DNA of 64,000 bases from an uncultured Enhydrobacter sp. (GTDB lineage: Bacteria > Pseudomonadota > Gammaproteobacteria > Pseudomonadales > Moraxellaceae), in NCBI GenBank assembly GCA_946222995.1, contig CAMIOS010000001.1, forward strand, positions 248,001 through 312,000, in the 5' to 3' direction. Below are positions 17,917 to 26,967 of the stretch, one piece after another. Both the position numbers and the translations under genes were made by a program. Position 1 is the first letter of the stretch. Each line of letters opens with the position of its first letter. The notes below the pieces were generated by a model. It made no database searches and was not told the DNA's origin. It worked only from the letters and a program-made list of their open reading frames with translations.

Positions 17917-18980
17917 ACCATCCCCAAGGTGGAAGTGGTGGGGTGGGACGGATTGTTTGGACTAGCGGGTAGCCTTGGATGCTGAACTGGCTGAAGATAA
18001 AGCTGCTGCCACAGCGTCAATAATCGCTCAATTGGTTGCCGAAGGTTGGGTTCGTTGGACGCGATTTGATTATTAAGTTGGTTGGCAGCGTTGTCAAAAC
18101 CAGAAAAATTGGCAGCATTGCCATAAGCGATTTGTGACCACAGTTCCACCAGCTGAATAAAAAATTCGGCTTCATCCAAACTTTTAGTTGAAGCGTTGGT
18201 ATCAAAATCTCGTCGATAGTTGGCTTGTTCAAGTAACCAAGTGCATTGCTGCTCGGTACTCGCTTGGGTGATGGGCAAATCGTACAACGCCACGACTTCT
18301 CGCAAGGTGCCACGATACAATAGCGACAAGGCAAGTTGCCAGTTGTGGCTATCAATGGCTTGCTGAACGTCATGACTTAGTTGCGATTTTGCGGGTAACT
18401 GTTGCCAAATTGAGGGCGGCAGTCGTTGTTCAAAGGCAGTTACACTAGCCGTTTGTTTTTTGCGTTGCCCAAACTGCCTAGACTTTAGCCACGGTAGCCA
18501 TTTTTGCCGCTGTATTATCAGCCACACTATCGCCACTAGCAATGCCAACAACACCACCGTTTTAATCATTGCCCCAAGAATTGCCCCGCTGTCCATGTGT
18601 GATGAATTGGCAGATGAAGAAGGCTTAAGGTGTTTAATAAGGTTTTCCCAAAATGTTTGCCAAGCACTGGATTTTTTATGGGTATCGGTTGGTTCCCAAC
18701 GGGTTTGTGGTATCGCATGGCTATAACGCGTATCAAAAATAATCTGATTGACGCTGTCTTGGGCTTTTTGTACCGCGTGCGGACTGGGAATGATGGTAGA
18801 GTGAGGTGTTGAAGCAGTCGGTAAAATCGTGCTAGCGTTTGGTGATGTTGCAGTCGCTGGTGCATGGGCAGCTTGGGCATAGGCAAGTTGAGCGGGTAAA
18901 GATAAGCCAACGGCAATACCTAACGCATAAATCCAGCAAAAATGCAAGCCAACAGACGAGCGAGTTATGAATAATGTCAT
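17913..18980 (-). CDS. DUF4129 domain-containing membrane protein
   Basis: The 355-residue protein has a signal-like N-terminus (about residues 10-35), a Ser/Thr/Pro-rich linker, one membrane helix near residues 130-155 (ILGAMIKTVVLLALLVAIVW) and a C-terminal domain with WQLALSLLYRGTLREVVALY and RRDFDTNA that fits DUF4129. It is coupled to the gene before it (two-base gap) and after it (four-base overlap). DUF4129 proteins are regular members of MoxR/DUF58 clusters and have no assigned activity. Confidence 0.82.
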   Translation of the reverse strand: MTLFITRSSVGLHFCWIYALGIAVGLSLPAQLAYAQAAHAPATATSPNASTILPTASTPHSTIIPSPHAVQKAQDSVNQIIFDTRYSHAIPQTRWEPTDTHKKSSAWQTFWENLIKHLKPSSSANSSHMDSGAILGAMIKTVVLLALLVAIVWLIIQRQKWLPWLKSRQFGQRKKQTASVTAFEQRLPPSIWQQLPAKSQLSHDVQQAIDSHNWQLALSLLYRGTLREVVALYDLPITQASTEQQCTWLLEQANYRRDFDTNASTKSLDEAEFFIQLVELWSQIAYGNAANFSGFDNAANQLNNQIASNEPNLRQPIERLLTLWQQLYLQPVQHPRLPASPNNPSHPTTSTLGMV

Positions 18981-18982
18981 AG

Positions 18983-19804
18983 TTACTGTCTCGTTGGGGT
19001 GTTGGCGAATGAATCGATGGGGGTATTCGAAGATTGCATCGCTTGATGGCGGTTAACCATGTTGCGAAATTTAAGCTCAATATCCCATCCCTCTAACACA
19101 CTACGTTTGCAGATGTATGCTGCAAAGCCACTTGCCATATAAAATACTGCTATGACACTCATGACCAGCAGATATACAAACAACAATACAATTTCTAGCC
19201 AAGTTGGCAAGCTTTGCACCCACGCTCGCATCGGCAAATCCTCAAGCACTGTCTGTGGCAAAAGCTCAATGGCAAATACCATCACGCCAACATATAGCAA
19301 ACTTTCGATATGCAAAAATGCCAACGTCTGCCAAATTAACGCATTGGACTGACCTTGGCTAAGTAGCTGCAAGCGTTGGCGGCGTTGGTTCGGCTCACGT
19401 TCTAATAACACAATCGGCATCAATAACTGCCGACGAAAGCCCAAACGCTGACGAATAAGTAGCGATTGGTTATCAGATTTGGGCACGTTCAAACAGTGCT
19501 GCCACGCTTGAGCGGCAGTCATATCGGCATCAAATAATTTTTGGCTTAAAAAAATTACCAAAGGCACTTCGGCAAATGGCTTGAGCCACCACAGCAACAA
19601 AAACAACCAGCCCCACGAAAATTCCAGCGACCAGCCAATTTTTGCCACACAAACCACACTTAGCAGCATCATGACAGGCAGCATACGACGCCACCATAAC
19701 CCCCACAACGGGCGAAACCATTGCCGAGCCATCACCATACCCAAATCCATAGCTTGAAACCCCGATAGCGGGCGAACATTCACGGTCAGTTTATCAAGAT
19801 TCAT
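18983..19804 (-). CDS. multi-pass membrane protein of the MoxR cluster
   Basis: The 273-residue protein has about four hydrophobic segments (around residues 45-62, 64-85, 165-188 and 205-232), separated by a basic loop with many Arg and Gln (residues 120-160). I do not recognise a named domain. Its start overlaps the stop of the SpoIIM-like gene by four bases and the DUF4129 gene starts two bases after its own stop, so it is a translationally coupled member of the operon. In many related clusters an RDD-family membrane protein is present; this one shows no clear RDD motif. Confidence 0.7.
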   Translation of the reverse strand: MNLDKLTVNVRPLSGFQAMDLGMVMARQWFRPLWGLWWRRMLPVMMLLSVVCVAKIGWSLEFSWGWLFLLLWWLKPFAEVPLVIFLSQKLFDADMTAAQAWQHCLNVPKSDNQSLLIRQRLGFRRQLLMPIVLLEREPNQRRQRLQLLSQGQSNALIWQTLAFLHIESLLYVGVMVFAIELLPQTVLEDLPMRAWVQSLPTWLEIVLLFVYLLVMSVIAVFYMASGFAAYICKRSVLEGWDIELKFRNMVNRHQAMQSSNTPIDSFANTPTRQ

Positions 19805-20943
19805 ACGGCTTCATCCGTGATTGTGCGTCGTCCTGCAAATAGCAAGTAACCGCCTACCAATAACCACAATACCAATGCCACGCCATATTTGACGGCATTG
19901 GGAATCAGCGTGGATGATGACCAAAACGCCTCAATAAACGCCGCCAAAAACGTCATCAATGCCGCCCCCAGTAACAGCTGAATACTTTGCTTGCCTGCAA
20001 TGATAAACGCATCTTTACGAGAATAAGGGTTAGGCGAAATTAAAGGTTGAGCCAAACGAAGCCCCGCCGCACTGGCGATTACCGCTGCGGTCAACTCAAA
20101 CGAACCATGCCCACCCACAAACGGCCAAAAGGTACTGCCAAAGCCCAACTGGGTCAAATGCCCCGCCACCGCCCCGATCACCACGCCATTATAAACGGTA
20201 CTGACAATCGTCCCAACCCCAAAAAACAGCCCTGACGCATACAGCTGAAAATCAATCCCAATGTTATTTGAAATATACACCCCAAACATCATCACATCGG
20301 TGTCTGCTTGTCGCTCGGCGGCTCGACCAATGACCCGATTGGCAGGGTCATACATGGATGCCATCTCAGCAACTTGCGCAGGCGACATCACACTATAAAT
20401 CAAATCGTGATTGAGATAACAGCCGACCATCATCAATAGCAACGGCACATAAAACAAGGCAAACGCCAGCCAAAACAGGCGTTTATGCTGGCGCACAGTT
20501 GCGGCAAAGCCATAAAAAATAAAACCCAATATTTTTTGTAAATAACCTGTTTTACGCTGATAAATCAACTGATGCCCGATCATCATCCGTTGGTGCAACT
20601 GTGCCACCAACTGCGGGCTATAATGCCGCTGTTTGGCAAGGGCGTATTGCTGACAAATTTGTCGATATAGCTGTATCAAAGGATAGCTGTGAGCCGCCGA
20701 ATGAACAGACTTATTTTTTTTAAAAAAAGCTGGGGTCAGCGTGGAAGATTTTGAAGGCGTGATGGACTTGGTGGCTATTGGCGACGACACCTCAACCCCT
20801 AGCTGACCACATAATACATCAAAGGCTTGCCAGGTCGCTTGGTGGCGAGCAACAAAGCTGGCTTGTTTGACTGCTACCATCACGCTATTGTTGTTGGTCA
20901 GGTTATTTGGTACGCTTGAGATGACCGCATCCTGCTTTATCAT
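19801..20943 (-). CDS. SpoIIM-family (stage II sporulation protein M-like) membrane protein
   Basis: The 380-residue protein has a long cytoplasmic N-terminus and then about five hydrophobic segments. The SpoIIM/COG1300 hallmark is the GHGSFELTAAVIASAAGLRL element near residues 285-305, preceded by YNGVVIGAVAGHLTQLGFG. This organism is not a sporulator; such proteins occur widely beside MoxR and DUF58 genes. It is the first gene of the six-gene minus-strand operon. A charged 46-residue stretch near the N-terminus (residues 55-85) is unlike the rest and may be a linker. Confidence 0.88.
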   Translation of the reverse strand: MIKQDAVISSVPNNLTNNNSVMVAVKQASFVARHQATWQAFDVLCGQLGVEVSSPIATKSITPSKSSTLTPAFFKKNKSVHSAAHSYPLIQLYRQICQQYALAKQRHYSPQLVAQLHQRMMIGHQLIYQRKTGYLQKILGFIFYGFAATVRQHKRLFWLAFALFYVPLLLMMVGCYLNHDLIYSVMSPAQVAEMASMYDPANRVIGRAAERQADTDVMMFGVYISNNIGIDFQLYASGLFFGVGTIVSTVYNGVVIGAVAGHLTQLGFGSTFWPFVGGHGSFELTAAVIASAAGLRLAQPLISPNPYSRKDAFIIAGKQSIQLLLGAALMTFLAAFIEAFWSSSTLIPNAVKYGVALVLWLLVGGYLLFAGRRTITDEAV

Positions 20944-21166
20944 AGTTTAGTGTCTATTTAGACTTTATTTAGTGTCTAGCCATATAATATTTGACTTGTT
21001 TAGCATTTCGCTAATAAATCTATCATCGTTAAAAACTGCGAGTTAATGATAATATCATAATGATTTTAGCACAAATTTTGTTTATTTTTACACCTAAAAA
21101 TAGCGTTGTAAAAATTTCTAACAACGCCTATTTTCCCTCTTAGCTATTATCTTTGATTCATCTCTT

Positions 21167-22378
21167 TTAGTCATCTGGCTTTTTTAAATGATAGCCACAA
21201 TTTGGACAAAAATTGGCACTGTGTGCATGGTTGGTTTGTAGCTCTTGCTCTTTGACGATATCATGAATAATGATTTGGGCTTGCTCTTGGGTTAGTCCAA
21301 TTTCTTGGCGAATTTTTTCGATTTCCTCCACGTGTTGCTCAAAGTCAAGTTCATTTTCAAGTAATGAGGTGCGAAACTGACTTTCTATCATCTCTCGACG
21401 TTGGTTTAGCTCATTTGCCAGACCCGATGCCAAAATACCCGCCGGCAATGCTGCTAGCCCCACCCCTAGCACCGTAATCATCGCTCCTAAAATCTTGCCG
21501 GTAGTGGTAATCGGTGTTACATCACCATAGCCGACGGTGGTTAATGTTACCACTGCCCACCACATCGAAGCGGGGATTGAGCCAAAATATTGGGGCTGGG
21601 CTTTATTTTCCACGAGATAAATCCCACTAGCCGATAAAATGATTAAAATCACCAAAATAAATAATACCGCTTTAAACGATTCTTTTTCGCGCATAATGAC
21701 TTTGAGCAAAATTCGTAACGCCGCAAAATAGCGGGTCAGCTTAAAAAGTCGTAATACTCGCAGTACAATCATAAAACGCAAATCAAGTGGCACAACAAAA
21801 TTCAAAAACGCCGGGAAAATCGCCAAAAAATCAATGATAGCTGAGGGTGTTTTGAGCCAGTTTAAGCGGTTTTGCCAGTCGGATAGGGTGTCGTGATGCT
21901 GGGGTAAAGGTGGCGTCGTTTTAGCCTGAACCGATAACGAGTTGCTTTCTTTATTTTTATCCTTAATTTTATCGGTGTTTTTGTCGCTCTGTGCGTCGGT
22001 TTTTGCCGCTGCCGCTAATTCTTGCTCAGTTTTTAAATGGGTAATGGTTTTATCATCCAGCGTTACCGCATAATTTTTAGCAAAATTGCCTTCTGCGACC
22101 GCCCATAATCTCAGCAAAAACTCCATACCAAATACCGCAAGCGAAAAATATTCAAGCCCATCAAACCACTTTTGATAATCACTGTACCACTCATTGATCG
22201 ACGAGGTGATTACTGCCAACACATTGACAATGATTAACCCAATTAAAAAATACTCAATACCTCGGCTCAGCGGACTATCGACGGTTTTATTTTCTAAAAT
22301 ATCGTACACAAACTGCCTTGTCGTGGTGTTTTTGCGCAGACGCGGTAGTAACATTCGCTTGGTGGGTGGATTTGGCAT
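21167..22378 (-). CDS. voltage-gated-type potassium channel
   Basis: The 403-residue protein has the six-helix ion-channel layout. The S4 segment has spaced basic residues (RFMIVLRVLRLFKLTRYF) and the pore has the selectivity filter TVGYGD near residue 282, inside MWWAVVTLTTVGYGDVTPIT. Between S2 and S3 there is an unusual insert of about 60 residues rich in Lys, Asp, Thr and Gln (about residues 105-165). The C-terminal part is a helical, Glu-rich segment followed by a CPNCGYHL half zinc-ribbon. It moves K+ across the inner membrane. It stands alone between two unrelated minus-strand genes. Confidence 0.9.
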   Translation of the reverse strand: MPNPPTKRMLLPRLRKNTTTRQFVYDILENKTVDSPLSRGIEYFLIGLIIVNVLAVITSSINEWYSDYQKWFDGLEYFSLAVFGMEFLLRLWAVAEGNFAKNYAVTLDDKTITHLKTEQELAAAAKTDAQSDKNTDKIKDKNKESNSLSVQAKTTPPLPQHHDTLSDWQNRLNWLKTPSAIIDFLAIFPAFLNFVVPLDLRFMIVLRVLRLFKLTRYFAALRILLKVIMREKESFKAVLFILVILIILSASGIYLVENKAQPQYFGSIPASMWWAVVTLTTVGYGDVTPITTTGKILGAMITVLGVGLAALPAGILASGLANELNQRREMIESQFRTSLLENELDFEQHVEEIEKIRQEIGLTQEQAQIIIHDIVKEQELQTNHAHSANFCPNCGYHLKKPDD

Positions 22379-22405
22379 AGTTAGACACTTTTAACCATCA
22401 GAATT

Positions 22406-23875
22406 TTAACGATACAGCCCTGCCCCATCCCGTGGATGAAGTCTTAGAAAGTATAAACCAGATAAAATTGTCATGATACCCAAAATAATAAAACTGTTTG
22501 AAAAAGCGGTTTGTGTCTGTGCGATAGATGCCCGTTCTGGCGTTAGCAAATGCAATACCATCGCCCCAAACCCGATTCCAAAACTAATCGCTAACTGCTG
22601 ATTGACCGATAATAAACTATTACCACTACTGGTCTGTTTTGGCCGCAAACGAGCAATACTGATGGTATTCATGGTGCTAAATTGTAGTGAATTACACGCT
22701 CCCATAAAGGTCAAAAATGGCACCGAAACCCACCAAGGTGTATTTTGGCTAAACTGTGACAACAAGATAATATTGATGCCAATTAAGGTGGTATTTGCCA
22801 CCAAGGTACGACGATAACCAAACAGTTTAATAATCTTTGTCACCAGGGGTTTGGTCAACAGCGAGCCAACCGCAATTGGCGCAAGTGTCCAACCGGCTTG
22901 CGACGGCGAATAACCCAAAATTACTTGTAATAGTAACGGCAATAAAAATGGAATAGCACTCATGCCAAGACGAGTCAACAAATTGCCAACAATACCAACG
23001 CGAAAGGTGCGGACTTGAAATAAATCCAAGCCAAACAGCGGAATTTGACCATTACGCGACTCTGAGTATTTGGCATGATAATAATACCCTACCAACAACA
23101 TCACCGCTAAAATCGCTACCATCAACGGAAACACGGCAGAGGCTAAATTATCACTGTGAATATTATTGGCAAACTCTAAGGCGAAAGTAAAACTTGCCAT
23201 TGAACCACCAAACAGCAAAAACCCAAGTAAATCCATGCTCGGATTGCGCTGTAAATAATTAGGCATCAGCTTCCACCCAGCCCATAACCCCAAGACCCCC
23301 ATCGGAATATTAATCAAAAAAATCCAATGCCAACTGGCAAGTTCCACTAAATACCCGCCCACCAACGGACCAATCACCGGGGCAATCATCGCGGGCATGA
23401 CCGCATAATTCATCACCGACAACATCCGCTCACGGGGGTAGCTTTTAATTAGTGTCAGCTTACCCACTGGCATCAGCAATGCCCCGCCCAACCCTTGCAC
23501 CACCCGTGAAAAAATCTAGCTATTGAGCGTGGGCGATATGGCACACATTATCGAGCCTGCGGTAAACACGCCAATCGCCACCATAAACGTGGTTTTTGTA
23601 CCGTATTTATCAGCGATAAAACCGCTAATCGGGGTGAAAATCGCTAGCGTTAACGCATAGGAAATCACCGTCCATTGCATTGATAACGCAGGCTGATTTA
23701 AATCATGCGCCATCGCTGGCAAGGCGGTATTAAGCACCGTGGAATCTAAAATTTGCATAAATAGCGCAATCGCTACCACAATTGGCAAATACTTACATTG
23801 GGTGGGCGTGAGATGTGGTGATTCGATTGGGCTTTGGTCAACTAAGCTTTTATTAATAATGGGTGAATTTGGCAT
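22406..23875 (-). pseudogene. DHA2-type MFS drug transporter gene interrupted by an in-frame TAG
   Basis: The first 119 codons (23519-23875) encode the start of a 14-helix EmrB/QacA-type transporter, with QILDSTVLNTALPAMAHDL and GFIADKYGTKTTF. They end in TAG at 23516-23518. The same frame continues at once with IFSRVVQGLGGALLMPVGK, the normal continuation of motif C, and stays open for 369 more codons to 22406. The frame on both sides is intact, so one base change (for example from TTG, CAG or TGG) explains it. It may be a real nonsense mutation or a sequencing error. A GTG at 23503 could restart translation but would lack the first helices. Confidence 0.85.
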
Positions 23876-23956
23876 ATATTTTTCTTTAAATCATCGATTG
23901 TTTGTCAATTAACAGATGGCTATAGTGTTTAGTTGGCAATTTTTATTGAACAATTT

Positions 23957-24781
23957 CTAGGCATAAGTAATAAGTAGCGGCCTTCGTCCGATATTTTGTT
24001 CCATCAAAACCGGTAAGGCGTTATCTAATCGTGCAACAATTTTTTGCGTCACTGCTTCAGCAAAATCTAGGTCTGCTTGGCGAATTGTTTCATCCTGTTT
24101 ATCAAATAAATACGCATTCAATAACCGCTCTGCGTGCATGCCCGCACGGCAATAATGCACCACACCTGGATATTGAGATTCAAACAATGTACCAACCAGC
24201 GTCCGCCTTGCTAATGCTATCCCCAATGCCCCATCTTCACCGCCCATTTTTTGGAATAGTTGATCGGTTGGAAATCCCCCACATAACAGCAAAATATTAC
24301 GGCGAAAAATCATATTACCGCCCACTGTCATCTGTAGCATATCCCATGCTTGGCCAAAATTGGGATGGTGGCTGTATTTAGTCATCAGACCATGCGGCAC
24401 AAGCTTGAGCCGAAGTAAACTCATACTTGGCATAAAGTTAAAAATCGTTGGTACCTGCTCCAACGCCGCAACTTGATAGGCATCATCAGCATCCAAAAAA
24501 GCGACCAAATCGGCATCCGAATGCCATATGCCCATATTGCGCGCCATCGCCACACCGCTATTTTGGTGGAGTTTAACGGCTAAAATTTTGGCGGGATATT
24601 GGGCTGCAAACCGTTGAATCACCTGCCAAGTATCATCGGTTGACGCATCATCAACTAAAATTAGTCGTTGTACTATAAGCTGATTAAGCACGCTCTCAAC
24701 TGCCCTTGCCAATGTCATTTGCGCATTGTAGCAAGGGATAATAACATCTAATATCAGTGGATTTGGCGAACTTGTCTTCAT
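23957..24781 (-). CDS. family 2 glycosyltransferase
   Basis: The 274-residue protein has a GT-A fold start, DVIIPCYNAQMTLARAVESV, a nucleotide-binding LVDDASTDDTW, the metal-binding DxD in VAFLDADDAYQ near residue 95 and a later GGEDGALGIAL motif of the catalytic acidic pair. No membrane segment is present. It probably transfers a sugar onto a cell-surface glycan or lipid, but the substrate cannot be read from the sequence. It starts three bases after the end of the yejF-like gene and may be on its transcript, though the functions look unrelated. Confidence 0.88.
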   Translation of the reverse strand: MKTSSPNPLILDVIIPCYNAQMTLARAVESVLNQLIVQRLILVDDASTDDTWQVIQRFAAQYPAKILAVKLHQNSGVAMARNMGIWHSDADLVAFLDADDAYQVAALEQVPTIFNFMPSMSLLRLKLVPHGLMTKYSHHPNFGQAWDMLQMTVGGNMIFRRNILLLCGGFPTDQLFQKMGGEDGALGIALARRTLVGTLFESQYPGVVHYCRAGMHAERLLNAYLFDKQDETIRQADLDFAEAVTQKIVARLDNALPVLMEQNIGRRPLLITYA

Positions 24782-24784
24782 CAG

Positions 24785-26437
24785 TTATACCTTCGCCGAC
24801 GCAATGAGCGCTTGCGTATAGGGCGACTGCGGCGTATTAAAAAGTGTCTGAGTTTCTGCTTTCTCGATTAATTGTCCATTTTTTAGTACCAAAATCTGTT
24901 GGCACAAAGCTTTCACCACTTGCAAATCATGACTGATAAAGATATAACTTAAGCCAAATTTTGCTTGGATTTCACGTAACAATTTGACAACTGCCACTTG
25001 GGTACTACTATCCAGTGCTGAAGTTGGCTCATCCAGTAGCAATATTTTGGGTTTCATCACCAACGCCCTTGCCAATGCCACCCGCTGGCGCTGACCGCCA
25101 GAGAGTTCATGCGGATAACGACTGATAAAATCGCGTGGTAAGCGTACCGTATCTAACGCTTGCAACACGGCTTGCTCTCTCTCAGATTTTGCCACGCCTT
25201 GAACAATTAAACCTTCTTCGATAATTTCGAACACGTTAAAACGCGGATTGATACTGGCATACGGGTCTTGAAATACCATTTGAATATCGGAGCGATACGG
25301 CAAAAAGGCTTTATTGGATAACGGTAAAACGTCTGTCATGTTGCCATTTGAAGATAGCAAAATTTGTCCTGTCACTGTGGCAGAATTACCCAACAATTTG
25401 ATAAGGGCTAATGCAGTGCTAGTTTTACCTGAGCCACTTTCCCCAACGATACCGAGCGATTGCCCTTGAGCCAGTGTAAAATCCAAATTTTTGAGCGCAT
25501 CAAACCAGTGGGTCGTTTTACCAAATAGATTTTTGGCTTGGGGAAATTGAATGGTTAAATCCTTGACTTGTAACACGCTGGGCGAACTATCAATCATTGG
25601 TAAACTTTGCCCAAAATCTTGATAAATCAAGGCTTTGGTATAGTCATGCTGCGGAAAGTCAAAAATCGCTTGGGTTGTCCCGTGCTCCATGACCTTGCCC
25701 GACTGCATGACGATGATGTTGTCGCTGTAGCGTTTGACAAGGTTTAAGTCATGGCTGATTAATATCATCGCCATGCCCCGCTCACTCTTTAGGCGGGCAA
25801 GCAAGCCCAAAATCTCATGGCGTAAGGTGACATCAAGGGCAGTGGTTGGCTCGTCGGCAATGATGATATCGGGATCTTGGGCAAGCGCTATCGCTATCAT
25901 CACCCGTTGACGTTGTCCGCCCGAAAGCTGGTGCGGGTAGCGGTTTAGCTTGCTGGCAGGGTCTGGGATATTGACTTGGGTGAGTAGGTCGATGGTACGC
26001 TGTCGCCATTGGCTTTTTGCCACACCTGCCATCTTCAGAGATTCGGCAATTTGTTTGCCTACGGTGTGTAAGGGATTTAACGCGGTCATCGGCTCTTGAA
26101 AAATTATGCCGATACGTTTACCACGGATTTGGCGAAATAGGTTTTCGGTGTGTTTAGATTTTCTTTGATTGCTTAGGCTATTATTTTCAATGGGTAAAAG
26201 GATTGCTTTATCGGTTTGGCTGTCTTTGTTGCTGTCAAATAAAGTGGCTTTCCCTGTTATGCTTAGGCTATTTGGTAAAAGTCCAAGTAAGGCTAGGCTT
26301 GAGATGGATTTGCCCGAGCCAGATTCACCGACGATGGCAAGCGTTTCGCCTGAGTTTAGGGCGTAAGAAAGATTATCAACAAGCGTTTGATTAGCAGATT
26401 GGATGGTTAGGTTTTCAACGGTTAGCAATTCGGTCAT
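24785..26437 (-). CDS. yejF: ABC transporter with two ATPase domains, YejF-type (oligopeptide/microcin C class)
   Basis: The 550-residue protein has two complete ABC ATPase domains. The first has Walker A GESGSGKS at residues 37-44, signature LSGGQRQRVMIA and Walker B IIADEPTTALD. The second has GESGSGKT near residue 330, LSGGQRQRVALARAL and LLLDEPTSALD. This matches YejF, the ATPase of the YejABEF peptide importer. The usual partners yejA, yejB and yejE are not in the window, so it is an orphan here. Its ATG lies four bases after a 51-codon gene, and decayed copies of its own first codons lie upstream of that gene. Confidence 0.85.
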   Translation of the reverse strand: MTELLTVENLTIQSANQTLVDNLSYALNSGETLAIVGESGSGKSISSLALLGLLPNSLSITGKATLFDSNKDSQTDKAILLPIENNSLSNQRKSKHTENLFRQIRGKRIGIIFQEPMTALNPLHTVGKQIAESLKMAGVAKSQWRQRTIDLLTQVNIPDPASKLNRYPHQLSGGQRQRVMIAIALAQDPDIIIADEPTTALDVTLRHEILGLLARLKSERGMAMILISHDLNLVKRYSDNIIVMQSGKVMEHGTTQAIFDFPQHDYTKALIYQDFGQSLPMIDSSPSVLQVKDLTIQFPQAKNLFGKTTHWFDALKNLDFTLAQGQSLGIVGESGSGKTSTALALIKLLGNSATVTGQILLSSNGNMTDVLPLSNKAFLPYRSDIQMVFQDPYASINPRFNVFEIIEEGLIVQGVAKSEREQAVLQALDTVRLPRDFISRYPHELSGGQRQRVALARALVMKPKILLLDEPTSALDSSTQVAVVKLLREIQAKFGLSYIFISHDLQVVKALCQQILVLKNGQLIEKAETQTLFNTPQSPYTQALIASAKV

Positions 26438-26441
26438 TCAA

Positions 26442-26597
26442 CTATTTATCCGCTAGGGCTTTGATTTCTTTGGCGTGGATTTTCATGATACGTTTGGCGG
26501 TGTTGAGAATCACTCGTTTGCCCGCTTCGCCTTTTAAATCCATTGAGACGGGTTGGACATTACTTTTGGCGTTAAATTGTGTAGTTTGGTTTGACAT
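26442..26597 (-). CDS. 51-residue uncharacterised protein upstream of yejF
   Basis: A short open frame on the minus strand encodes 51 residues, beginning MSNQTTQFNAKSNVQPVSMD and ending KIHAKEIKALADK. An AAGGA ribosome-binding site lies seven bases before the ATG, and the stop is four bases before the yejF start, so it should be co-transcribed and possibly coupled to yejF. The C-terminal half is basic and predicted helical (GKRVILNTAKRIMKIHAKEI). I do not recognise a family. Confidence rests on the ribosome-binding site, position and protein-like composition. Confidence 0.6.
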   Translation of the reverse strand: MSNQTTQFNAKSNVQPVSMDLKGEAGKRVILNTAKRIMKIHAKEIKALADK

Positions 26598-26609
26598 GAT
26601 TTTATCCTT

Positions 26610-26666
26610 TTAAATTTGATTGGCGGATTTGATAGTTAAGTTTTCAACTATTAGTAATTCGCTCAT
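26610..26666 (-). pseudogene. fragment of a second yejF 5' end (18 codons)
   Basis: The frame reads MSELLIVENLTIKSANQI and stop. It matches the start of the intact yejF (MTELLTVENLTIQSANQT) at 13 of 18 residues and about 43 of 52 bases, with many differences at third positions. It keeps its own AAGGA ribosome-binding site. Its stop codon runs straight into the ribosome-binding site of the 51-residue gene, so it could be translated as a short leader, but it looks like a relic of duplication or recombination. Confidence 0.65.
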
Positions 26667-26967
26667 TCATCATTTCCTTGAATGGTTGAATCGCTGACTA
26701 ATACCTTTATTATTATTTTATGATAGCGAACTTATTCTTTTTACTCAGCATTTTAGATTAGTTTCTGCTTTGAATTTTAATTGGTAGGCAGATGTTATCA
26801 TTAAGCTTTCGATCATTAATACATTGGTGCGTGGCAAAAAATAGGATAAGAAATTTATGCTTAAGAAAACGTGTTCAAGCCGCCTTAATCATAAATTTCT
26901 TAAGATATGCTCTTGTTCAACAAATTAAAATAAAATTGACGATCAATTGAAATTAATTATGCCAAAA
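26667..26967. other. gene-free gap with a possible third yejF-like relic and an inverted repeat
   Basis: No gene is seen. Bases 26771-26830, read on the minus strand, give VLMIESLMITSAYQLKF-like sequence that resembles the yejF start at about 65 percent of bases over 46 positions; this is weak. At 26847-26858 and 26891-26902 there is a perfect 12-base inverted repeat (TAAGAAATTTAT and ATAAATTTCTTA) with a 32-base loop, downstream of the nitroreductase gene. It lacks a T tract, so it is not a clear terminator. Confidence 0.4.

Noticed and set aside
26847..26902. 12-base inverted repeat as terminator of the nitroreductase gene
   Set aside because: The loop is 32 bases and there is no T tract; listed only as part of the gap.
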